A stretch of 64,000 nucleotides of DNA from an uncultured Clostridia bacterium (GTDB lineage Bacteria > Bacillota > Clostridia > Christensenellales > Borkfalkiaceae): the NCBI GenBank assembly GCA_944368775.1, contig CALVXB010000008.1, positions 33,687 to 97,686 on the forward strand, written 5' to 3'. Positions within the stretch are counted from its first letter, which is position 1. Each line of letters starts with the position of its first letter. Under the pieces are notes generated by a model that saw only the letters and a program-made list of their open reading frames with translations, ran no database searches and was not told the origin of the DNA. This document shows, piece by piece, positions 53,384 through 63,680 of the stretch. A program made the position numbers and the translations under genes.

Positions 53384-56041
53384 ATGACCTTTTTCGACCG
53401 TTCGGCCGAGCAGACGCTCGCCGAATTAAAGACGGACGCCGCGCACGGCCTGAGCGACGCGCAGGTGCGCGAAAACATCGAGCGGTACGGCCGCAACGAG
53501 TTCACCCGCACGGGGCGCAAGTCGCTGCTGCGCCGCGTCTGGGAGGCGTCCACCGAGCCGATGCTCATCCTGCTCTTCTTCGCCTGGCTGATCACCGTCG
53601 CGGTGAACGTCGTCAGCGTGATCCAGGGCGGGCACTTCGATTGGGCGGAGTGCGTCGGCATCCTCGTCGCCATCGCCATTTCCGTCGTGCTGACGGTCGT
53701 CATGGAGGGGCGCAGCGCCAAGGCGTTCGACGAGCTCAACAAGATCAAAGAGGGCATCGAGATCAAGGTGGTGCGCGGCGGCGTCGTGCAGTTTGTCCCC
53801 CAGCAGGAGCTGGCGGTGGGCGACATCGTCTACCTCGAAACGGGCAACAAGGTGGCCGCCGACGGCAGGCTGTTGGAGAGCGTCGCGCTCATGAGCGACG
53901 AGTCTTCCCTCACCGGCGAGTCTGCGCCCGTCGAAAAGGACGCCTCCGCCGTGCTCGCGGCGGATACCCCCGTCGCCGAGCGGGTGAACATGGTCTATTC
54001 GGGCTGCTTCATCACGGGCGGCACGGGCAAGATGGTGGTCACCGACGTCGGCGACGCGACGCAGTTCGGCCTCATCGCCCGCGAGATCCAGGGGGGCGAC
54101 GAGGGCAAGACGCCCTTGCAGGAAAAGATGGCGCGCCTGGGCAAGATCATCACCATCATCGGCGCCGTCTGCGCGGCGCTCATCTTCCTCATCCAGCTCG
54201 GCTACATCATCTTCATGGGCAGCGACGATTACTTTGCCGATATCTCCGGCTACTTCATCTCCAGCATCGTGCTGATGGTCGCGGCGGTGCCCGAGGGGCT
54301 GCCGACAATCGTCGCCATCTCTCTATCCATCAACATCGCCCGCATGGCGCGCGAAAACGCGCTCGTCAAAAAGATGGTCGCCAGCGAGACGGTCGGCTGC
54401 ATCAACGTCATCTGTTCGGACAAGACGGGCACCCTCACCGAAAACCGCATGACCGTCGTCGACGCGTGGGCGGAGGGCGATTTCTGCGACGTCGCTGCGC
54501 TGCGCAGCGAGCCCATGCTGCAAAACTTCTGCATCAACGGCACCGCCGACCTGTACGAAGAGGAGGGGAATATCCGCTTCGTCGGCAACCCCACCGAGGG
54601 GGCGCTGCTCGTCGCCGCGGGCAAGTGCGGCGTCGATTATAAGGCGGTGCGCGAGGGGGCGGACGTCGCCGACCTGTACCCCTTCTCTTCCGATACCAAA
54701 AACATGACTTCCTGCGTGCGCGCGGAGGGGGGCTACACCGTCTACACCAAGGGCAGCCCCGAAAAGATCCTCGCCCTGTGCGGCGTAGACGCAGATACCC
54801 GCAGCCGCATCGAGGAGGGGATCGTGTCGCTGCAAAAGCGCGCCCGCCGCGTGCTCGCCTTCGCCCACAAGCAGGTGCAGCAGCGCCCCGCCTCGCGCGA
54901 AGAGGCGGAGGCGGGCATGACCTTCGACGGCTTCGTCGGCATCGCCGACCCGCTGCGCGCCGAGGTGTTCGACGCGGTCAAAACGTGCAAGACGGCGGGC
55001 ATCGAGGTCAAGATGCTCACCGGCGACAACATCGTCACCGCCACCGCCATCGCCGACGAGCTGGGCATCCTCGACGCGGATCATATCGCCGTCGAGGCCT
55101 CGCAGCTCGAGGCGCTGCCCGACGACGAGTTCTCCCGCATCCTGCCCAAAGTGCGCGTCATCGCCCGCAGCACTCCGCTGCTCAAGATGCGCGTCGTCAA
55201 GGAGCTGAAGGCGGAGGGCAACGTCGTCGCGGTCACCGGCGACGGCATCAACGACGCCCCTGCCCTCAAAAATGCGGACGTCGGCATCGCGATGGGCATC
55301 TCCGGCACGGAAGTTTCGAAGGAGGCGGCAGACATCGTGCTGCTCAACGACTCCTTCTCGACCATCGTCACCACCGTCAAGTGGGGGCGCGGCATCTACG
55401 AAAACTTCAAGCGCTTTATCCAATTCCAGCTCACCGTCAACGTCGCGTCCGTGCTCACCGTATTCCTCTGCACCGTCATCGGGCTGTTCGTGGAAGGGTT
55501 CGAGTCTCCCTTCTCCGCCCTCGACCTGCTCTGGATCAACATCATCATGGACGGCCCGCCCGCCCTCACCCTCGGCCTCGAGCCCATCCGCGACGACCTG
55601 ATGCAGCGCAAGCCCACCGCCCGCAACGAGAGCATCGTCTCGCGCGAAATGATGGTGCGCATCGCCGTCAACGGCGTGTTCATGTGCGTCGTCTGCCTCG
55701 CGCAGATGTATTGGAACTTCCTCGCCGTCGACCCCGCGATGGTGCAGACTTCCGTCTTTACCCTGTTCGTGCTCTTCCAGATGTTCAACGCATTCAACTG
55801 CCGCGAGCTGGGCGACGAGAGCATCTTCCCGCACTTCTTCAAAAACCGCCTGATGCTGGGCGCCTTCGTCATCTGCCTCGCGCTGCAGGTGGTCATCACC
55901 CAGTTCGGCGGCAGCGTGTTCGACACCGTGCCCCTCGACGCCCTTTCGTGGCTGAAGATCGTCGCGCTCGCGCTGTCGGTGGTCGTCCTCGACGAGGTCG
56001 TCCGCCTCGTCCGCCGCATCGCCCGCCGCGCCCGCAAGTAA
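53384..56041 (+). CDS. P-type cation ATPase (P2-type), probable Mn2+/Ca2+ exporter
   Basis: 885 residues. TGES appears as SLTGESAPV, the ion-site motif as AAVPEGLPTIVAI, phosphorylation at CSDKTGTLTENRMT, nucleotide site at YTKGSPEKI, MLTGDNIVTA and VTGDGINDAPALKNADVG. The M4 motif and ARENALVKKM look closer to P2B pumps than the ATPase at 31.8 kb. Lactococcal YoaB and others under a yybP-ykoY riboswitch export Mn2+; the same is inferred here from the leader. CGGAGG lies upstream of ATG 53384. Confidence 0.88.
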   Translation: MTFFDRSAEQTLAELKTDAAHGLSDAQVRENIERYGRNEFTRTGRKSLLRRVWEASTEPMLILLFFAWLITVAVNVVSVIQGGHFDWAECVGILVAIAISVVLTVVMEGRSAKAFDELNKIKEGIEIKVVRGGVVQFVPQQELAVGDIVYLETGNKVAADGRLLESVALMSDESSLTGESAPVEKDASAVLAADTPVAERVNMVYSGCFITGGTGKMVVTDVGDATQFGLIAREIQGGDEGKTPLQEKMARLGKIITIIGAVCAALIFLIQLGYIIFMGSDDYFADISGYFISSIVLMVAAVPEGLPTIVAISLSINIARMARENALVKKMVASETVGCINVICSDKTGTLTENRMTVVDAWAEGDFCDVAALRSEPMLQNFCINGTADLYEEEGNIRFVGNPTEGALLVAAGKCGVDYKAVREGADVADLYPFSSDTKNMTSCVRAEGGYTVYTKGSPEKILALCGVDADTRSRIEEGIVSLQKRARRVLAFAHKQVQQRPASREEAEAGMTFDGFVGIADPLRAEVFDAVKTCKTAGIEVKMLTGDNIVTATAIADELGILDADHIAVEASQLEALPDDEFSRILPKVRVIARSTPLLKMRVVKELKAEGNVVAVTGDGINDAPALKNADVGIAMGISGTEVSKEAADIVLLNDSFSTIVTTVKWGRGIYENFKRFIQFQLTVNVASVLTVFLCTVIGLFVEGFESPFSALDLLWINIIMDGPPALTLGLEPIRDDLMQRKPTARNESIVSREMMVRIAVNGVFMCVVCLAQMYWNFLAVDPAMVQTSVFTLFVLFQMFNAFNCRELGDESIFPHFFKNRLMLGAFVICLALQVVITQFGGSVFDTVPLDALSWLKIVALALSVVVLDEVVRLVRRIARRARK

Positions 56042-56087
56042 GCGCCGGCAGGCCGCAAGAACGTGCGGCCGCGCCCGCAAAACGCGC

Positions 56088-56124
56088 GGGAGGGAAGCGA
56101 AATTTCGCTTCCCTCCCGTTTTTT
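56088..56124 (+). terminator. Terminator after the second P-type ATPase
   Basis: GGGAGGGAAGCGAAA/TTTCGCTTCCCTCCC, a 15-bp perfect stem with no loop bases left over, followed by GTTTTTTG. Confidence 0.95.
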
Positions 56125-56178
56125 GTTGCCTTTTTGCGCAAAATGTGCCAAAATAGTGGCAAAGGAGGGGGGGACGAT

Positions 56179-57930
56179 ATGCAAGCACAAGCTGCGCAAA
56201 AAAAGAAGGGCACGGGCGCCATCCGCGCCTTCTTCTCCTATTATAAGCCGCACCGCGGCCTGTTCGCGATCGACCTCGTCTGTTCGTTCACCATCGCCGC
56301 GTGCAACCTCGTCTATCCGGGCGTCGCGCGCGTCATCATGAACGACCTCGTCCCCAACAAGCAGCTCGGCCTCATCCTGCTCTGGGCGGGCATCCTGTTC
56401 GCCATCTATATCCTTAAAGCGGCGCTCACCTATGTCGTCGGCTTCTGGGGGCACGTGCTGGGCGTGCGCATCCAGGCGGATATGCGGCACGAGTTTTTCA
56501 GCCATGTCGAGCGGCTGCCCTTTTCTTATTTCGACGAGACCAAGACGGGCACCATCATGTCTCGCATCGTCAACGACCTGTTTGAGACGAGCGAGCTCGC
56601 CCATCACGGTCCCGAGGATACCTTCACTTCCATCGTCAGCATCATCGGCGCGGTGGTGATGCTGCTGTTCGTCGATCCGTGGCTGGCGCTCATGGTCGCG
56701 CTGTTCGTGCCATTGATGGTGCTCTTCGCGGTCAAGATGCGCGGCCGCATGCACGGCGCCTTTTCCCTCTCGCGCGCGAAGATCGCCGAAGTCAACGCCG
56801 AGATCGAGTCCTCCGTGTCCGGTATCCGCGTCACCAAGGCGTACACCGCCGAGGAGCGGGAGGAGGAAAAGTTCGACCGCGCCAACGGCGAGTTCAAAAA
56901 GGCGCGCTCGGAGGCGTACCGCTATATGGGCGTCTTTCAGGGAGGGATGGGGCTGTTCAACGACCTCTTGTACCTCATCGCGCTGGTCGGCGGCGGGCTG
57001 TTCTTCTACTTCGACCGCATCGGCGTGGGCGACTACACCGCCTTCATCCTGTATGTGACCATGCTGCTCACCCCCATCCGCACCCTCGTCAACCTGTTCG
57101 AGCAGATCCAAGACGGACTCGCGGGCTTCGCGCGCTTCCGCGAAGTGCTCGCCCTGCCCGCAGAGAGCGAGCCGGCGCACCCTCTGCAGGTATCGCTGCT
57201 GCGGGGCGACGTTCAGTTCGACGACGTCTGCTTCTCGTATAAAAACGCGGAGAGCGGCGAGACGGCCGTGCTCGACCACCTTTCCTTCACCGTGCGCGAG
57301 GGCACGACCGTCGCGCTGGTCGGCCCGTCGGGCGGAGGCAAGACGACCGTCTGCCACCTCATCCCCCGCTTCTACGAGCCGGACGCGGGCGCCATCCGCA
57401 TCGGCGGCGTCGATATCCGCGCCGTCACCCGCCGCACCCTGCGCCGCAGCGTGGGCATCGTCGCGCAAGACGTGTTCCTCTACAGCGGCAGCATCCGCGA
57501 AAACATCGCCTACGGCAACCCCGACGCGGGCGAGGCGGCCATCGTCGAGGCGGCCAAGCGCGCCGACATCCACGACTTCGCCATGTCTCTCCCGCACGGC
57601 TACGACACCGAGGTGGGCGAGCGGGGCGTCAAGCTCTCGGGCGGGCAAAAGCAGCGCATCTCCATCGCGCGCGCCTTCCTCAAAGACCCGCCGCTGCTCA
57701 TCCTCGACGAGGCGACCAGCGCGCTCGACAACGTCACCGAGCAGCAGATCCAAGATTCGCTCGCCGAGCTCTCGCGCGGCCGCACGACCATCGTCGTCGC
57801 CCACCGCCTCTCCACCGTGCGCAGCGCCGACGAGATCGTCGTGCTCGAGGAGGGGAAGATCGCCGAGCGCGGCACCCATGAGCAGCTTCTCGCGCTGGGC
57901 GGCGTCTACGCCGGGCTCAACCGCAGCTGA
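56179..57930 (+). CDS. ABC exporter half-transporter, homodimer type (MsbA-like)
   Basis: 583 residues: six membrane helices then an ATPase. All catalytic elements are canonical: Walker A GPSGGGKTT, Q-loop VAQDVFLYSGSI, signature LSGGQKQRIS, Walker B LLILDEATSALD, H-loop AHRLST. It probably works as a homodimer, unlike the pair at 39-43 kb. AAAGGAGGGG lies upstream of ATG 56179. The frame is open far upstream but that part is a shadow of the P-type ATPase. Substrate unknown. The 244 bases after it hold only GC-rich inverted repeats. Confidence 0.93.
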   Translation: MQAQAAQKKKGTGAIRAFFSYYKPHRGLFAIDLVCSFTIAACNLVYPGVARVIMNDLVPNKQLGLILLWAGILFAIYILKAALTYVVGFWGHVLGVRIQADMRHEFFSHVERLPFSYFDETKTGTIMSRIVNDLFETSELAHHGPEDTFTSIVSIIGAVVMLLFVDPWLALMVALFVPLMVLFAVKMRGRMHGAFSLSRAKIAEVNAEIESSVSGIRVTKAYTAEEREEEKFDRANGEFKKARSEAYRYMGVFQGGMGLFNDLLYLIALVGGGLFFYFDRIGVGDYTAFILYVTMLLTPIRTLVNLFEQIQDGLAGFARFREVLALPAESEPAHPLQVSLLRGDVQFDDVCFSYKNAESGETAVLDHLSFTVREGTTVALVGPSGGGKTTVCHLIPRFYEPDAGAIRIGGVDIRAVTRRTLRRSVGIVAQDVFLYSGSIRENIAYGNPDAGEAAIVEAAKRADIHDFAMSLPHGYDTEVGERGVKLSGGQKQRISIARAFLKDPPLLILDEATSALDNVTEQQIQDSLAELSRGRTTIVVAHRLSTVRSADEIVVLEEGKIAERGTHEQLLALGGVYAGLNRS

Positions 57931-58103
57931 CCCCGCCCCGCTCTCTCCGCCCGCCCGCTGTAGGAACGCAGTTTGCGGCGGCCGGGCAGCCCGCGGCGGG
58001 AACGCCGCCTCCGTTCGTTTGCGGTAAAAACGCCGCCCGCGGCGGAAACGCCGCGCGGCCGTATCCTTATTTATATATAATAGAGAGTTCGCGCATCGCG
58101 CCG

Positions 58104-58139
58104 AAAGGGCGCCCGCCGCTTGTAAAGCGGCGGGCGCCC
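58104..58139 (-). terminator. Terminator of the ABC importer operon
   Basis: GGGCGCCCGCCGCT/AGCGGCGGGCGCCC (14 bp). On the minus strand only CTTTC follows, so the T-run is weak. Confidence 0.7.
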
Positions 58140-58174
58140 CCGTCCGTCTGTGCGCGTTCGCGCGCCCGCGGCGC

Positions 58175-58984
58175 TCACTTTTTGACGAGCAGCCGCTCCG
58201 CGAGGGCGACGGGCGCGTACATGCCCGCCGCCAGCAGGCAGAGGATAAATGTCGCCGCCATCACGAGGTCGAGGCGGAACACCTGCCCGCCGTACACGAT
58301 CAGGTACCCGAGCCCCGCCTTGGATACGATGTATTCGCCCATGATCGAGCCGATCCACGCCATCCCGACGCACACCTTCAGCATGCCGATAAAGTCGGGC
58401 AGCGAGGAGGGCAGCACGAGTTTGGTCAGTATCTGCCACTTGTTCGCCCCCATCGAGGTGAGCAGCAAAATTTTGTTTTTGTCGGCGGCAAGAAAGCCGC
58501 TCAGCATATTCAGCGTCGCCACGATGATGCCGACGAGCACCGTCATAAACACGATGGACGCAGACCCCGTGCCGAACCAGATGATGATGACCGGCCCGAG
58601 CGCGATCTTGGGCAGCGAGTTGAGCACCACGATGTACGGCTCGAGCACCCGCCGCGCCCGCTCGCTCCACCACAGCGCGAGCGCGATGCCCGTGCCGAGG
58701 CCGACGGCGATGGCAAATCCCGCCAGCGTCTCCCACAGCGTCGTGCCGACGTGGTAGAAGAGCGACCCGTCCGCCGCCAGCTCGCCGATGGTGCGCGCGA
58801 TGCGCGAGGGCGAGCTGATGATAAAGGGGTCCACCCACTGCATCGCCGCAACCAGCTCCCAGAGCCCGAGCAGCAACAGCAGCAGCCCGATGCGCGCGGC
58901 ATGGACGACGCCGTCCTCCCGCCGCAGTTTTTTGAGATACCTTTTGTGTTCGGCGGATACCGCCGCAATTGCTTTCTTCTTCAT
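58175..58984 (-). CDS. ABC transporter permease, NitT/TauT type
   Basis: 269 residues, six probable membrane helices, BPD-type with the EAA-like loop LLTSMGANKWQILTKLVLPSSLPDF (in parts). NSLPKIALGPVIIIWFGTG is the family landmark. AAGGAG precedes ATG 58984, which overlaps the ATPase stop (ATGA). It is the last gene of a three-gene importer on this strand. COG0600-type permeases carry sulfonates, nitrate or thiamin precursors. Confidence 0.9.
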   Translation of the reverse strand: MKKKAIAAVSAEHKRYLKKLRREDGVVHAARIGLLLLLLGLWELVAAMQWVDPFIISSPSRIARTIGELAADGSLFYHVGTTLWETLAGFAIAVGLGTGIALALWWSERARRVLEPYIVVLNSLPKIALGPVIIIWFGTGSASIVFMTVLVGIIVATLNMLSGFLAADKNKILLLTSMGANKWQILTKLVLPSSLPDFIGMLKVCVGMAWIGSIMGEYIVSKAGLGYLIVYGGQVFRLDLVMAATFILCLLAAGMYAPVALAERLLVKK

Positions 58985-59751
58985 CCGTTGAGCTCCTTCC
59001 AAAGCCGTTCAAACCACCCCGCAAAGCGCGCGTCCTCCCGCCGCTGCAGCGGCGGCGCGTCGCCGAAGCCGAGCGCGTGCGCGGCGACCACCCGCGCCGG
59101 CCGCGCGCTGAGCACCAGCACGCGGTCGGCGGCCGAAATCGCCTCCGAAATGTCGTGCGTGACGAGCAGAGCCGTCTTTTTTTCGCTGCGGATGATGCGG
59201 CACACGTCGCCGCACACGTTGAGGCGGGTCTGGTAGTCGAGCGCGGAAAAGGGCTCGTCGAGCAGCAGTATGTCGGGGTCGGCGGCGAGGGTGCGTATGA
59301 GCGCGGCGCGCTGGCGCATCCCGCCCGAAAGCTGCCCGGGGTACTGCTTCAAAAATCCGCCCAGCCCGTACTTTTCGGCGAGCGCGAGCGCCCGCGCCGC
59401 AGACTGCGGCGCGCGGTCTCTGCCGATCTCCAGCGGCAGGCGGATGTTCCGCTCCACCGTCCGCCAGGGGAACAGCTCGTCGCGCTGCAGCATATAGCCG
59501 AACTGCCCCGTTCCCCGCTGCGGCGGCGCGCCGTACACGAGTACCTTTCCCCGCGTCGGCTTCAAAAGCCCCGCGGCGAGGGAGAGCAGCGTCGTCTTGC
59601 CGCAGCCCGAAGGCCCGATCACGGCGACAAATTCACCCTCCCGCACGGCAAAGTCGAGGCCGTCCGCGGCGAGCGTCTCGCCCTGTTTGGTGTGGTAGGT
59701 CAGGCTCACGCCCGCAAATTCGAGCGCGGGCGCGTCCGTTCGCTTGTTCAT
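58981..59751 (-). CDS. ABC transporter ATP-binding protein, NitT/TauT type
   Basis: 256 residues. Walker A GPSGCGKTT, Q-loop MLQRDELFPWRTVERNI, signature LSGGMRQRAALIRTL, Walker B ILLLDEPFSALD, H-loop VTHDISEA. The Q-R-D-x-L-F-P-W form is typical of SsuB/TauB/ThiZ-like subunits. It starts 32 bases after the binding-protein stop. Confidence 0.93.
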   Translation of the reverse strand: MNKRTDAPALEFAGVSLTYHTKQGETLAADGLDFAVREGEFVAVIGPSGCGKTTLLSLAAGLLKPTRGKVLVYGAPPQRGTGQFGYMLQRDELFPWRTVERNIRLPLEIGRDRAPQSAARALALAEKYGLGGFLKQYPGQLSGGMRQRAALIRTLAADPDILLLDEPFSALDYQTRLNVCGDVCRIIRSEKKTALLVTHDISEAISAADRVLVLSARPARVVAAHALGFGDAPPLQRREDARFAGWFERLWKELNG

Positions 59752-59783
59752 AGCCGTATTCCTCTCGTAAAAGCGCTTTTCGC

Positions 59784-60794
59784 TCAGCCGTAGAGCTGTT
59801 TGTAGACGGCGGAAGAGAAGGAGGTGTCCACCAGGTCGGCAAACTCCGCCCGCTTCTCCAGCTCGCCCGCGTTCTCGATGATGTCTTGCAGCCGCCCGAA
59901 GGCGCTCTCCGTCATCGTCATGTCCTCCTGCCAGGCGTCGACCGCCTTGTAGCTGCGCAGCGAGGTCGCCAAAGACTCCGCCGCGCTCCCGTCAAAGTAG
60001 GGGAGCAGCAGCGCGGCGGCCTCCGCCTCGTCCGTCTCGTTGATATAGGCGATGCCGCGCATCACCGCGCGCAGAAAGCCCTCGATGTGCGTTTCGTTTG
60101 CGTCGATGTAGTTTTCGCGCGCGATGTAGCAGGTATAGGGCACCTCGCCCGACGCCTCGCCCACCGCCGCCACGACGTACCCCTTGCCCGCCTTCTCGTA
60201 TTCGGAGGCGCCCGGTTCGAACATCGTGCAGTAGTCGGCCGTGCCCGATTCGAAGGCGGCCGTCATGTAGTTGAAGTTGATGTCGTAGTTCATGGTCACG
60301 TTCTGCCCGTCGTACAGCCCGTGCTCGTTGAGGATATATTCAAAGGTCATCGCGGGCACCCCGCCCTTGCGCCCGGCCAGGATCTCCTTGCCCGCCAGGC
60401 TCTCGCTCCAGTCAAAGGTGTCCGCCTCGTCGACGCGGGATACGAGGAAGGAGCCGTCGCGCTTGGTCAGCTGGCCGAACACTTTCGGCACGTTGTTCGA
60501 GCCGCCGATCAGCACGTACAGCGCCGCCTCCGGCCCGCAGAACCCGATGTCCGCCCCGCCCGAAAGCACGGCGGCCATCACCGCGTCCGCGCCGCCCGCG
60601 TTGGTCAGCTCGACGGCCAGCCCTTCCTCTTCAAAATAGCCGAGCGCGTCCGCCGCGTACATGGGCGCGTAAAATATCGAGTGCGTCACTTCGCTGACGC
60701 GGATAGTCTTTAAGTCCTCCCCGCCGCCGGCGCACGCGGCGAGCGGCAGCGCGGCGAAGAGGAGGCTGAAAATGGCGATCAACAGTTTTTTCAT
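59784..60794 (-). CDS. ABC transporter substrate-binding lipoprotein, NMT1/SsuA-like
   Basis: 336 residues. The signal peptide ends in lipobox LAAC (C21). The mature protein has the NMT1/THI5-like fold: VSEVTHSIFYAPMYAADALGYFEEEGL (in parts), ADIGFCGPEAALYVL and GRKGGVPAMTFEYIL. The family binds sulfonates, nitrate, pyrimidine precursors of thiamin or similar small molecules. No TPP riboswitch or other metabolite leader was found, so the substrate stays open. GGAGGG lies before ATG 60794. It is first in the operon. Confidence 0.9.
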   Translation of the reverse strand: MKKLLIAIFSLLFAALPLAACAGGGEDLKTIRVSEVTHSIFYAPMYAADALGYFEEEGLAVELTNAGGADAVMAAVLSGGADIGFCGPEAALYVLIGGSNNVPKVFGQLTKRDGSFLVSRVDEADTFDWSESLAGKEILAGRKGGVPAMTFEYILNEHGLYDGQNVTMNYDINFNYMTAAFESGTADYCTMFEPGASEYEKAGKGYVVAAVGEASGEVPYTCYIARENYIDANETHIEGFLRAVMRGIAYINETDEAEAAALLLPYFDGSAAESLATSLRSYKAVDAWQEDMTMTESAFGRLQDIIENAGELEKRAEFADLVDTSFSSAVYKQLYG

Positions 60795-60819
60795 GGTCCC
60801 TCCGTAGCGGAAAAACTTC

Positions 60820-60837
60820 CGCATACCATCGTATGCG
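60820..60837. promoter_or_regulatory. Inverted repeat upstream of the ABC importer operon
   Basis: CGCATAC-CATC-GTATGCG lies 25 bases before the lipoprotein start. It could be an operator or a transcript hairpin. No good promoter boxes were found for this operon. Confidence 0.5.
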
Positions 60838-60931
60838 CGCCGCCCGCATTTTGACAGGCCGCTCCCCCGCGCGCAAGCCCCGCCGCCTGCGGCGCGCGCG
60901 CATATTTCCGCGCCGCCCGCGCCCTTTTCGG

Positions 60932-60960
60932 TTGACAATCTCACGCCGATTGGTTATAAT
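60932..60960 (+). promoter_or_regulatory. valS promoter
   Basis: TTGACA-N17-TATAAT, a full consensus match. The leader is under 90 bases, with no T-box. Confidence 0.95.
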
Positions 60961-61052
60961 GATTTCTATCCAAAATCGAAAATGGGTAAAAATGCGCATT
61001 TTGCGCATGACTATTTTTTCGCGGCGGCGGCCGCGCAGGGAAAGGTGCAACC

Positions 61053-63680
61053 ATGGAAATGCAAAAGACGTACGATCCGAAGAGCTTTGAAGAGCGGCTC
61101 TATAAAGAGTGGATGGACAAGGGCTACTTCCGCGCGGAGGCAGACCCGAACAAGGTGCCGTTTACCATCGTCATCCCGCCCCCCAACATCACGGGCCAGC
61201 TGCACCTCGGGCACGCGCTCGACAACACCATCATCGACATCCTCATCCGCTTCAAGCGCATGCAGGGGTACTCTGCCCTCTATCTTCCCGGCTGCGACCA
61301 CGCCTCCATCGCGACGGAGGTCAAGATCGTCGAGGAGATGAAAAAGGAGGGCCTGACCAAAAAAGACGTCGGCCGCGAAGAGTTCCTGCGCCGCGCATGG
61401 CAGTGGAAGGAGAAGTTCGGCGGCCGCATCGTCGAGCAGCTCAAAAAGATGGGCGTCTCGGCAGATTGGTCCCGCCTCGCCTTCACCATGGACGAAAACT
61501 GCTCGCGCGCCGTGCGCGAGGTGTTCGTCAACCTCTATAACAAGGGGCTCATCTACCGGGGAGACCGCATCATCAATTGGTGCCCCGGCTGCAAGACCGC
61601 CCTTTCGGACGCAGAAGTGGAGTACAGCGAAGACGCCTCCTTCTTCTGGCACCTCAAATACCCCGTCAAGGACAGCGACGAGTACATCGTCGTCGCGACC
61701 ACCCGCCCCGAGACCATGCTCGGCGACACCGCCGTCGCCGTCAATCCTAAAGACAAGCGGTACGAGCACATGGTCGGCAAGACGCTCGTCCTCCCGCTCG
61801 TCGGGCGCGAGATCCCCGTCATCGCCGACGACTACGTCGACCTCGAATTCGGCTCGGGCGCGGTGAAGATCACCCCGGCGCACGACCCCAACGACTTCGA
61901 AGTGGGCCTGCGGCACGACCTGCCCGTCATCCGCGTCATGAACGACGACGGCACGATGAACGAAAACGCGGGCACCTATCAGGGCATGGACCGCTTCGCC
62001 GCGCGCGAAAAGATCGTCGAGGACCTCAAGGCCTGCGGCGCGCTCGTCAAGATCGAGCCGCACAGCCACAACGTCGGGCATTGCTACCGCTGCAAGAGCA
62101 CGGTCGAGCCCATCGTCTCCAAGCAGTGGTTCGTCCGCATGGAGCCGCTCGCCCGCCCCGCCATCGACGCGGTCGCCCGCAACAAGATCAAGTTCACGCC
62201 CGACCGTTTCTCTAAAATTTACTTCAATTGGATGGAGGGCATCAAAGATTGGTGCATCTCCCGCCAGCTCTGGTGGGGGCACCGCATCCCCGTCTGGTAC
62301 TGCCAAGAGTGCGGCGAAGTCATCTGCTCCAAAACCGACCCTGCCGAGTGCCCGCATTGCCACAGCCACGACTTAAAGCAAGACGAAGACGTGCTCGACA
62401 CCTGGTTCTCCTCGGCGCTCTGGCCCTTCTCTACCCTCGGTTATCCCGAAAAGACGCCCGACTTCAACTACTTCTACCCGACGGACGTGCTCTCCTGCGG
62501 GTACGACATCATCTTCTTCTGGGTCGCCCGCATGATCTTCTCGGGCATCGAGCACACCAAAAAGGTGCCCTTCCGCGACGTGTTGCTGCACGGCATCGTG
62601 CGCGACGAGCAGGGCCGCAAGATGTCCAAGTCGCTGGGCAACGGCATCGATCCGCTGGAAGTGATCGACGAGTACGGCGCCGATTCGCTGCGTTTCTCCC
62701 TCATCACGGGCGTCGCGCCCGGCAACGACAGCCGCTACAGCAAGGGCAAGGTCGAGGCGGCGCGCAACTTCATGAACAAGGTGTGGAACGCCTCCCGCTT
62801 CGTGCTGATGAACGCGGAGGGGGTCGACATCCCGCCCATGTCCTCCGTCAAGCTCGCCCCCGCCGACAAGTGGATCGTCTCGCGGCTGGAGAGCACCATC
62901 AAAGAAGTCACCCTCAACATGGGCAAGTTCGAGCTGGGCATCGCCGCCGGCGCGCTGTACGACTTCCTCTGGAGCGACTTCTGCGATTGGTACATCGAGT
63001 TGTGCAAGAGCGCGCTCTACGGCGAAGATCAGGCCAAAAAGGCGGCCACCCTCTCCGTGCTCGTATTCGTGCTCGAAAGCTCCCTCAAACTGCTGCACCC
63101 CTTTGTTCCCTTCATCACCGAGGAGATCTACCAGAACATCCCCGGCGTGCAGGGCAGCATCATGGTCGCCGATTTCCCCCGCTACAACTCCAAGCTCTCC
63201 TATAAAAAGGAGGCAAAGGCGTTCGAGGGGGTCATGGACATCATCCGCGCCGTGCGCAATATGAAGACGTCCGTCGGCTGCCCGCCCGCAAAAAAGGTCA
63301 AGCTGTATATCGCCACACCCAACCGCAGGCTGGTCTCCGCCAACGCAAACTCCATCGTCAAGCTCGCGGGCGCGAGCTCGCTCGAGTTTGTCGACGGCGC
63401 CGCCTCCATCCCCGAAAAAACCGTCTCGCAGGTCACCGAAACGAGCACGGTGTTCGTGCCGCTGGGCGAGCTTGTCGACGTCGAAAAGGAGCGCGAACGG
63501 CTGCACAAAGAGCTCGAGCGCGTCAGCGGCGAGATCGCCCGCGCCGACGGCAAGCTCAACAACCGCGGCTTCCTCGAAAAGGCGCCCAAAAACCTCGTCG
63601 AGGGCGAGCGCGCCAAGCGCGAAAAGTTTATCGAAATGAAGGCAAAGATCGAGCGCCAGATCGCCGAGCTGGACGCCTGA
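61053..63680 (+). CDS. valS: Valyl-tRNA synthetase
   Basis: 875 residues, class I synthetase. HIGH motif appears as [14 protein letters not shown] as [10 protein letters not shown]. The editing domain holds [15 protein letters not shown] and the catalytic part IPPPNITG. The C-terminal coiled coil ([20 protein letters not shown]) is present. The length is normal. AAAGG lies nine bases before the ATG, a modest ribosome site. Unlike many Firmicutes valS genes, no T-box leader is present. Confidence 0.98.
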   Translation: MEMQKTYDPKSFEERLYKEWMDKGYFRAEADPNKVPFTIVIPPPNITGQLHLGHALDNTIIDILIRFKRMQGYSALYLPGCDHASIATEVKIVEEMKKEGLTKKDVGREEFLRRAWQWKEKFGGRIVEQLKKMGVSADWSRLAFTMDENCSRAVREVFVNLYNKGLIYRGDRIINWCPGCKTALSDAEVEYSEDASFFWHLKYPVKDSDEYIVVATTRPETMLGDTAVAVNPKDKRYEHMVGKTLVLPLVGREIPVIADDYVDLEFGSGAVKITPAHDPNDFEVGLRHDLPVIRVMNDDGTMNENAGTYQGMDRFAAREKIVEDLKACGALVKIEPHSHNVGHCYRCKSTVEPIVSKQWFVRMEPLARPAIDAVARNKIKFTPDRFSKIYFNWMEGIKDWCISRQLWWGHRIPVWYCQECGEVICSKTDPAECPHCHSHDLKQDEDVLDTWFSSALWPFSTLGYPEKTPDFNYFYPTDVLSCGYDIIFFWVARMIFSGIEHTKKVPFRDVLLHGIVRDEQGRKMSKSLGNGIDPLEVIDEYGADSLRFSLITGVAPGNDSRYSKGKVEAARNFMNKVWNASRFVLMNAEGVDIPPMSSVKLAPADKWIVSRLESTIKEVTLNMGKFELGIAAGALYDFLWSDFCDWYIELCKSALYGEDQAKKAATLSVLVFVLESSLKLLHPFVPFITEEIYQNIPGVQGSIMVADFPRYNSKLSYKKEAKAFEGVMDIIRAVRNMKTSVGCPPAKKVKLYIATPNRRLVSANANSIVKLAGASSLEFVDGAASIPEKTVSQVTETSTVFVPLGELVDVEKERERLHKELERVSGEIARADGKLNNRGFLEKAPKNLVEGERAKREKFIEMKAKIERQIAELDA

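Noticed and set aside
54778..56178. Plus-strand frame open far upstream of the ABC exporter, suggesting a 1050-residue protein
   Set aside because: The upstream part overlaps the P-type ATPase in another frame and has no homology. The promoter-like region, terminator and AAAGGAGGGG place the start at 56179.
58060..58090. Isolated TATAAT in an AT-rich patch (58076-58081) suggesting an unannotated transcript
   Set aside because: No -35 element and no gene or RNA structure downstream other than the convergent terminator.
60795..60931. TPP riboswitch for the NMT1-like importer
   Set aside because: No thi-box core (CTGAGA, ACCTGA) or matching fold is present in the short region before the lipoprotein gene.
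60961..61052. T-box leader for valS
   Set aside because: The leader is under 95 bases and has no T-box sequence or terminator.
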